From positions 124,001 to 188,000 of the forward strand of contig DAOMNO010000004.1 in NCBI GenBank assembly GCA_035443885.1: a DNA stretch of 64,000 nt. The letters are read 5' to 3'. Shown one piece after another: positions 58,740-64,000 of this stretch. This DNA is from DAOMNO01 sp035443885 (GTDB lineage Bacteria; Planctomycetota; Phycisphaerae; Phycisphaerales; SM1A02). The stretch's first letter is position 1. Every line of letters begins with the position of its first letter. Under the pieces are notes generated by a model that was not told where the DNA came from, searched no databases, and worked only from the letters and a program-made list of their open reading frames with translations. A program made the position numbers and the translations under genes.

Positions 58740-60797
58740 ATGCCCAAGTACACCACCGAGCAAATCCGCAACCTTGCCATCACCGGCGCTGCGGGAACCG
58801 GCAAGACGACGCTGGTCGAAGCCATCCTGCATAACGCCGGCGTCATCGGCCGTACGGGCCGGGTGGAAGACGGCAACACCGTGTGCGATTACGAGGACCT
58901 CGAAAAGGAACTCAAACATAGCCTTGACAGCGCGATCGTCCATTTTGACCACAGCGGCGCGCACATCAACCTTATCGATACCCCTGGCGCGCCAGACTTC
59001 ATCGGCAAGGCCATCAGCGTCTTCCCCGCGGTGGAAACCGTCGTCGTCGTCATTGACGCCAGCGCAGGCATTGAAACCATTACAGGCCGCCTGATGAAGC
59101 GAGCGCAGGAGCGCAACCTGCCTCGCCTGATCGTCATCAACAAAATCGATCATGCCACCGATCTCAGCGGGCTGCTTGACGCGATCCAAGAATCGTTCGG
59201 CCGTGAATGTCTCCCCATCAACCTGCCCACCGGCGGTTGCAAATCCGTGATCGATTGCCTCGGCGCGGATTCAGGCGACAGCGATCTCGGTGATGTCGCC
59301 ACCTTCCACACGCAAACCGTCGATCAGATCGTCGAGATGGACGAGAAGCTGATGGAAGAATATCTGGCGACAGGCAAAGTCAGCCCAGACAAACTCCACG
59401 AGCCTTTCACCAAAGCCCTGCGCGACGGCCACCTTGTGCCGATCTGCTTCACAAGTGCGCGAGAGAATGTCGGCGTGAAGGAACTGATGGACGTTTTCAC
59501 GTCGCTTTGCCCGAACCCCATGGAAGGCAATCCGCGCCCATTCGAATACATGGAAAACGGCGAGAAGAAGGAGTTCCGCGCCAAACCGGATTCCAAGCTG
59601 GACGCGCTCGGCCACGTGTTCAAGGTCGCCTCCGACCCCTATGTTGGCAAGCTCAGCGTCTTTCGCGTGCATCAGGGCCATATCGGGTCGGACTTCCAGC
59701 CGAAGGTCGATCAGAATCGCAAGACACTGCGCATCGCACACGTGTTCAAGCTGCAGGGGAAGAATCACACAGAAGTCGATCAACTCATCGCGGGCGATAT
59801 CGGCGCGGTCGCGAAGGTGGATGAGATTCACTACAACTCCGTGCTTCACTCCGGCGCGATTGCGGATGACATGCACCTCAAGCCGCTCGTGCTCCCCAAG
59901 CCAATGTTCGGCCTCGCCATCGAAGTGGCGACCAAAGGCGCAGAAAACAAACTTGGCGAAGCCCTGCACAAACTGATGGACGAAGACCCCACGCTCGAAG
60001 TCGAGCGCGTCGCCACCACTGGTGAAACCGTCATGCGGGGCCTCGGCGAACAGCATCTGCGAGTCAAACTGCGCATGCTGAAGGATCGCTACGGTGTGGA
60101 AGTGCACACCAAGCCGCCCAAGGTCGCCTACAAAGAGACGATCACCGCCAAGGCGGAAGGGCATCACCGCCACAAGAAGCAGACTGGCGGTGCAGGCCAG
60201 TTCGGCGAGGTGTATCTGCGCGTCGAGCCGATCAACGGCGAAGAAGAAGGCGTTAACAACGGCCTGCTCTTCGTGGATGACACCTTCGGCGGCTCTGTTC
60301 CCAAGCAGTTCCTGCCCGCAATTGAAAAAGGCGTCCGTCGCGTGATGAACGAAGGCGCGATCGCCGGGTATCCGATGCAGGGCATCAAGGTGAGCGTGTA
60401 TGACGGCAAGTATCACGCAGTGGATTCAAAAGAAGTCGCCTTCATCACGGCGGGCCGCAAGGCATTCATTGATGCCGTCCAGAAGGCCAGACCAGTGCTG
60501 CTCGAACCATATGTGAAGCTGGAAATCACGGTTCCGGCGGACCAGATCGGCGACATCTCAAGCGACCTTTCCGGCAAGCGAGGTCGCATCATCGGCACCG
60601 ACATGCTGCCCGGCAATCAGGCGGTGGTTACCGCAGAAGCCCCGCTCGCAGAAGTGATGAGCTATTCAAGCCAGCTCAAGAGCATGACGGGCGGTGCAGG
60701 TTCCTACTCAATGGAATACAGCCACGATGAGCCGACTCCCCCGAACGTGCAGGCCGAGGTCATTAAGGCCTTCCAGCCGCAGGCGGATGAGGATTGA
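58740..60797 (+). CDS. Elongation factor G paralogue (EF-G2-like)
   Basis: 685 residues, translational GTPase with all five EF-G domains. The P-loop is GAAGTGKT (16-23) instead of the usual AHxDAGKT; G2 and G3 differ as well (HSLDSAIVHF, IDTPGAPDF), G4 is NKID. Domain IV has the GHHRHKKQTGGAGQFGEV loop and C-terminal SYSSQLKSMTGGAGSYSMEY. These features match the second EF-G type found in planctomycetes, Thermotoga and others, not the str-operon fusA. Role in translocation, ribosome recycling or hibernation is not decided by sequence. AAGGA precedes the start. Confidence 0.88.
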   Translation: MPKYTTEQIRNLAITGAAGTGKTTLVEAILHNAGVIGRTGRVEDGNTVCDYEDLEKELKHSLDSAIVHFDHSGAHINLIDTPGAPDFIGKAISVFPAVETVVVVIDASAGIETITGRLMKRAQERNLPRLIVINKIDHATDLSGLLDAIQESFGRECLPINLPTGGCKSVIDCLGADSGDSDLGDVATFHTQTVDQIVEMDEKLMEEYLATGKVSPDKLHEPFTKALRDGHLVPICFTSARENVGVKELMDVFTSLCPNPMEGNPRPFEYMENGEKKEFRAKPDSKLDALGHVFKVASDPYVGKLSVFRVHQGHIGSDFQPKVDQNRKTLRIAHVFKLQGKNHTEVDQLIAGDIGAVAKVDEIHYNSVLHSGAIADDMHLKPLVLPKPMFGLAIEVATKGAENKLGEALHKLMDEDPTLEVERVATTGETVMRGLGEQHLRVKLRMLKDRYGVEVHTKPPKVAYKETITAKAEGHHRHKKQTGGAGQFGEVYLRVEPINGEEEGVNNGLLFVDDTFGGSVPKQFLPAIEKGVRRVMNEGAIAGYPMQGIKVSVYDGKYHAVDSKEVAFITAGRKAFIDAVQKARPVLLEPYVKLEITVPADQIGDISSDLSGKRGRIIGTDMLPGNQAVVTAEAPLAEVMSYSSQLKSMTGGAGSYSMEYSHDEPTPPNVQAEVIKAFQPQADED

Positions 60798-60868
60798 TTC
60801 AGCAAAAATAGCCTTACGGGCGCTCTGCGGGTGCAGCGGCGCCGTTCGGACATCGGTACCACTCTCAT

Positions 60869-61651
60869 ATGGTCCAGAATCTAGACGCTACTCGTTTCAA
60901 CGCGCCATCAAAGCGTTCGAGCTCACAGAAATCTGCTCGCCTGTTCTACATCGGTGCGGCGGCACTGATGTTCGCGCTTGCGATCATCGGGTTCAACAAA
61001 TTCTACTTGCACGGCATGGCGCACCCGAACCGGGAGATACCGCCACCGATCCGTACCCTTGTCATCATGCATGGCGTGGAGATGACTGCATGGCTTGCCT
61101 TGCTCCTGCTCCAGCCGCTGCTCATCGCCAGCCGAAAACATCGGCTGCATATGCAGCTTGGCAAAGTCGGCGCCGTGCTCGCCGCATCCATTCTTGTAAC
61201 CGGCATCTGGCTGGCGATCCGCTCGGCAACAGTTACGCCACCTGAGGTGATCATCTGGGGCTTGGCGCCCAAACCGTTCATGGCGGTACCGTTTATCTCC
61301 GTCGTGATCTTTGGCGTCTTCGTCATGCTTGGCGTCATCTATCGCCGTAAGCCGCACATACACCGTTCGATGATGCTTCTTGCGACGCTCAGCGCATTAT
61401 CTGCCGCGGTCAGCCGCATCGAACCGCTCAACAGTCTTTACGTCGGCGGCGTATGGGAGCGGCTCTTTGGTCCATTTTTCCTCTCGTTGCTTCTCGGAGT
61501 CGTGCTGCTTGGCATCCGCAGCGTCATGATGCGATCGGTTGATCGCCCGTTTGCGATTGGCATGATCGCGCTCATCGCAGCCTCGGCAGGCATCATGCAA
61601 CTGGCGCCGACGCAGGCGTGGTCAACCTTCGCGTCCCTGCTTGTGCCATAA
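60869..61651 (+). CDS. Hypothetical polytopic membrane protein with conserved histidines
   Basis: 260 residues, about seven membrane helices. His residues cluster in HGMAHPNREIPP, VIMHGVEMTAW and RKHRLHMQLGK, and later PHIHRSMM, at membrane edges. A histidine spacing of this kind recalls cytochrome b561-like or DUF2306-like haem or quinone proteins, without a firm match. A redox role is possible. No good Shine-Dalgarno; the start ATG 60869 is uncertain, but no better option was seen. Confidence 0.65.
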   Translation: MVQNLDATRFNAPSKRSSSQKSARLFYIGAAALMFALAIIGFNKFYLHGMAHPNREIPPPIRTLVIMHGVEMTAWLALLLLQPLLIASRKHRLHMQLGKVGAVLAASILVTGIWLAIRSATVTPPEVIIWGLAPKPFMAVPFISVVIFGVFVMLGVIYRRKPHIHRSMMLLATLSALSAAVSRIEPLNSLYVGGVWERLFGPFFLSLLLGVVLLGIRSVMMRSVDRPFAIGMIALIAASAGIMQLAPTQAWSTFASLLVP

Positions 61652-61706
61652 ATCTGGTGAACGCTCCAAGCCCCCCCTGCGGCGCAACAAGTAAGATCAC
61701 CGCACC

Positions 61707-63008
61707 TTGAGCGACTTGATTCATGCAGACATCGCGGTGATCGGTGCGGGAGCGGCCGGGCTGATGGCGACCATCTGGGCCGCCCGCACCGCTCGTGCAG
61801 TGAATACCTCCCAATCCGCAGCCGTCATCACGCTCGATGGCGCGCGATCGCTTGGCGCGAAAATTCTCGTTGCGGGCGGCGGCCGCTGCAACGTAACCCA
61901 CTTTCACGTGGATGAACGCGCGTTTGCCGGCTCATCGCGAAACGCCATCAAAAAAGTCCTGCGGCAGTTCGATGTTCAACAGACCGTTGCGTTCTTTCGC
62001 GAGCGAGGCGTCGAACTCAAACGCGAAGACACCGGCAAGCTGTTTCCTGTTACCGATAAAGCCCGCACGGTGCTCAACGCGTTGCTGGACGCCGCAAAAG
62101 AAGCCGGCGCGTCGATCAAACATCCGTGGCGTGTCGAGAAAGTTAAACGGACAAGCACAACTGATGACAATCCTTGGGCGTTCACCATCACCGGCGCGCC
62201 GGGCCAGATTCGCGCGAAGCGAATCATCCTTGCAACGGGTGGCATGGCGCTGCCAAAGTCCGGGTCGGACGGTCACGGCTATTCGATCGCGAAATCACTC
62301 GGCCACACCATCACGCCTCGCGTGTTCCCCGCGCTCGTTCCGCTTACGCTGCCGTCGAACCATTTCATTTGCGCACTAAGCGGCCTCACGCTGCCCGCCA
62401 CGCTAGAACTTCGCGCGGGCACGGGGAAACGACTCGTGTCGTTCACAAACTCCACACTCTGCGCCCATTTTGGCGTGTCCGGCCCGTCGGTGCTGGATAT
62501 CAGCCGATATTACCTCGATGCCGTTGCGGATGATCCCAAAGCGCATCTTGTCATCAACTGGCTGCCTGGCGAAACACTGGAATCGATTGACCCGATGCTG
62601 CAAGAGCCTTCGCGCCTCGGCGTTGGCCGCAGGCTGGCGGATTTGCTGCCAGAACGACTCGCACGTGAGCTGTGCGCGCAGGCGAAGGTGGATCCCTCGC
62701 TGCCGGGCGCGCAGCTTCGGCGTGAACAACGCCGCGCGCTGGCGACGCTCGTCGCAGAGACACCGCTGCCAATCACCGGGAGCCGTGGCTTTACTCACGC
62801 GGAAGTAACCGCGGGGGGTGTGCCACTGTCGGAGGTTCACCTGAATTCAATGGAATCACGAATCTGCCCCGGCCTCTACCTGTGCGGCGAGATTTGCGAT
62901 GTGGACGGCCGCATCGGTGGGTTCAACTTTCAATGGGCGTGGTCGAGTGGATATGTCGCAGGTGTTTCTGCAGCGCGCCAGGTTACAGGCGATCAAGACA
63001 TACAATAA
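61707..63008 (+). CDS. FAD-dependent oxidoreductase, HI0933/BaiN family
   Basis: 433 residues beginning at TTG 61707 (no in-frame ATG or GTG nearby; a TAAGAT box sits 9 nt upstream). FAD motif VIGAGAAGLMATIWAA, LGAKILVAGGGRCNVTH, the middle ILATGGMALPKSGSDGHGY, and the end GLYLCGEICDVDGRIGGFNFQWAWSSGYVAG are all diagnostic of the HI0933 flavoprotein family. BaiN works in bile-acid reduction in gut Clostridia, but most homologues have no known substrate, so I give no specific function. Confidence 0.92.
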   Translation: MSDLIHADIAVIGAGAAGLMATIWAARTARAVNTSQSAAVITLDGARSLGAKILVAGGGRCNVTHFHVDERAFAGSSRNAIKKVLRQFDVQQTVAFFRERGVELKREDTGKLFPVTDKARTVLNALLDAAKEAGASIKHPWRVEKVKRTSTTDDNPWAFTITGAPGQIRAKRIILATGGMALPKSGSDGHGYSIAKSLGHTITPRVFPALVPLTLPSNHFICALSGLTLPATLELRAGTGKRLVSFTNSTLCAHFGVSGPSVLDISRYYLDAVADDPKAHLVINWLPGETLESIDPMLQEPSRLGVGRRLADLLPERLARELCAQAKVDPSLPGAQLRREQRRALATLVAETPLPITGSRGFTHAEVTAGGVPLSEVHLNSMESRICPGLYLCGEICDVDGRIGGFNFQWAWSSGYVAGVSAARQVTGDQDIQ

Positions 63009-63036
63009 TCTCCCCTTGTTCAGGAGCTGTAGCACG

Positions 63037-63570
63037 ATGCCACGTCAGTCACAATTCATGTCCGTAGCGCCGGGAACGGAAATACCGCGCGTCGTCAACA
63101 CGATTGTCGAGATTCCCAAAGGCCGGCGAAACAAGTATGAACTCGACAAGGCGACGGGGCTTTTCAAACTTGATCGATATCTCTTCTCGTCAAGTCATTA
63201 TCCTGGCGACTACGGCTTCATCCCGCAGACGTTAGCAGAAGACGGCGACCCGCTTGACGTACTCGTGATGGTCAACGAACCCACGTTTACCGGCTGTCTC
63301 ATTGAAACTCGCGTTGTCGGGCTGTTTCTCATGACAGACCGCGGTGCCTGCGATTACAAGGTGCTTGGTGTGCCGAACTCCGATCCGCTCTTCTTGGAAT
63401 ATGAAGACCTTGATGACGTGCCGAAACATTTTCTTCGTGAAGTGGAGCACTTCTTTGCGACCTACAAGCAGCTTGAGGGGGTGGAGATCACCACGCATGG
63501 CTGGCGGCACGCCAACGATGCAATCACTGAAGTGAAGGCGAGTGTAGAGCGGTACAAGCCTGAGAAGTAG
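63037..63570 (+). CDS. ppa: Inorganic pyrophosphatase
   Basis: 177 residues, family I, soluble, hydrolyses pyrophosphate with Mg2+. Blocks: VVEIPKGRRNKYELDK (usual IEIPxGxxxKYExDK), FSSSHYPGDYGFIPQT (YPxNYGFIPxT), EDGDPLDVLV with the metal aspartates, and the phosphate-site region KVLGVP. The substitution YPGDYGF for YPANYGF at the active-site edge is minor. Start ATG 63037 with AGGAG 10 nt upstream. Confidence 0.94.
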   Translation: MPRQSQFMSVAPGTEIPRVVNTIVEIPKGRRNKYELDKATGLFKLDRYLFSSSHYPGDYGFIPQTLAEDGDPLDVLVMVNEPTFTGCLIETRVVGLFLMTDRGACDYKVLGVPNSDPLFLEYEDLDDVPKHFLREVEHFFATYKQLEGVEITTHGWRHANDAITEVKASVERYKPEK

Positions 63571-63588
63571 CAGGCACTGAGCGGCAGG

Positions 63589-64000
63589 TCATCGACCCGT
63601 TTCAGTGTGCGGCTTTTGTGCAACGACGCACATCATGCCCCAGAACCATGTCGCCTTGAACTTATCCTTATGAATGACACTGAACCGTGCGGCTTCAAGC
63701 GTGCGCGACAGGCCCTTCAGCGTTTCGATATTGCGATACTGTTTGCCGAACAGGCGCGAAAGGCGCAGCAGGAGCCAGACTGTCCAGAACTCTCGGCACC
63801 AGTCGATGATGATGAGCGTGCCGCCGGGCTTCAGCACGCGGCGAAACTCCGCCAGGCATTTCGCCGGGTCCGCCACGAGGTGGAAGGCGTTGGCGCATGT
63901 AACGATGTCGAACTGGCAGTCGTCAGCGGGTAACTGCTCCGCTGGTGAGACGGCCCACGACACACTTGGGCTTTCCGGGATGCGCTGCTTTGCCACCTCG
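63589..64000 (-). CDS. SAM-dependent methyltransferase (class I), 5' end outside window
   Basis: The minus-strand frame remains open through the right edge, so the N-terminal Rossmann start and SAM-binding glycine motif are missing; a GTG at 63996 is inside the gene. The remaining 135 residues hold post-I motifs: AEQLPADDCQFDIVTCANAFHLVADPAKCLAEFRRVLKPGG and TLIIIDWCREF, typical of UbiE/Methyltransf_11 proteins. The C-terminal part (KFKATWFWGMMCVVAQKP) is like relatives acting on small lipid- or quinone-like substrates. Substrate unknown. Confidence 0.88.
   Translation of the reverse strand, partial: EVAKQRIPESPSVSWAVSPAEQLPADDCQFDIVTCANAFHLVADPAKCLAEFRRVLKPGGTLIIIDWCREFWTVWLLLRLSRLFGKQYRNIETLKGLSRTLEAARFSVIHKDKFKATWFWGMMCVVAQKPHTETGR

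Noticed and set aside
59271..60416. A 381-codon minus-strand frame inside the EF-G paralogue
   Set aside because: His/Phe/Leu-rich composition without motifs or a ribosome site, and it is fully covered by an unmistakable GTPase gene.

Overview
The window is chromosomal DNA of a diderm, moderately GC-rich bacterium. I infer Planctomycetota, probably class Phycisphaerae. The grounds are a type III glutamine synthetase, a Ser/Thr kinase carrying a CHASE2 sensor, small membrane proteins with CxxC...CPECG ribbons, two FTL(I/L)E prepilin operons and many lineage-type hypothetical proteins. The phylum call is inference from gene content, not from a marker alignment. LptF/LptG-type permeases and an L,D-transpeptidase point to an LPS-like outer membrane and a peptidoglycan wall. 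No prophage, insertion sequence, CRISPR array, rRNA or convincing tRNA was seen; the content is mostly core genome.

Layout. 0-8.8 kb: a type IV pilus / type II secretion-like operon (GspE, GspF, four prepilins, a PilX-like protein, a PilM-PilN fusion, PilO-like, PilP/GspC-like). 8.9-11.3 kb: threonine catabolism (SDR-type threonine dehydrogenase and Kbl). 11.3-17.5 kb: HrpA helicase and, convergently, glutamine synthetase III. 17.7-23.5 kb: kinase-CHASE2 receptor, lipoprotein, OppC/OppD-like ABC pair, peroxiredoxin. 23.5-26.4 kb (minus): Na/Pi cotransporter, two small hypotheticals, a single-domain response regulator. 26.5-29.8 kb: RarA, 5-formyl-THF cyclo-ligase, L,D-transpeptidase. 29.8-31.4 kb (minus): IspH, GreA-like factor. 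31.7-36.1 kb: YmdB-like phosphoesterase, a possible small-RNA/repeat locus, a radical SAM protein, a zinc-ribbon membrane protein and an NtrC-family regulator. 36.1-39.5 kb (minus): a second prepilin operon. 39.7-42.5 kb: two LptF/LptG-type permeases. 42.6-51.3 kb: mostly hypotheticals, a CaCA antiporter, a sugar-phosphate isomerase-like protein, and a near-consensus parS site at 46.37 kb. 51.4-55.9 kb: a secreted beta-helix-like protein, then a tightly overlapped minus-strand operon (membrane protein, O6-alkylguanine methyltransferase, UDP-glucose dehydrogenase). 55.9-64 kb: GlyA, MarC, TrmL, an EF-G paralogue, a membrane protein, an HI0933-type flavoprotein, inorganic pyrophosphatase and a partial methyltransferase.

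How the genes fit together. The two prepilin operons both pair FTLxE prepilins with a PilX-like beta-helix protein, so they may supply parts of one envelope machine. No secretin or prepilin peptidase lies in the window. Tdh, Kbl, GlyA and 5-formyl-THF cyclo-ligase form a threonine-glycine-one-carbon set, though they are scattered. Genes are compact: many ATGA/TGATG overlaps, and convergent stops only 2-13 bp apart.

Notable non-coding signals. (1) A parS-like palindrome (core 46366-46381). (2) A promoter-repeat-terminator block at 32.61-32.94 kb that looks like an undescribed small RNA or palindromic repeat. (3) A recurring TANNNT box 5-10 nt before the start codon of genes lacking a Shine-Dalgarno sequence, suggesting frequent leaderless mRNAs; I used it to correct several starts. 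(4) A 39-codon leader ORF with a strong ribosome site, overlapping the next gene by ATGA.
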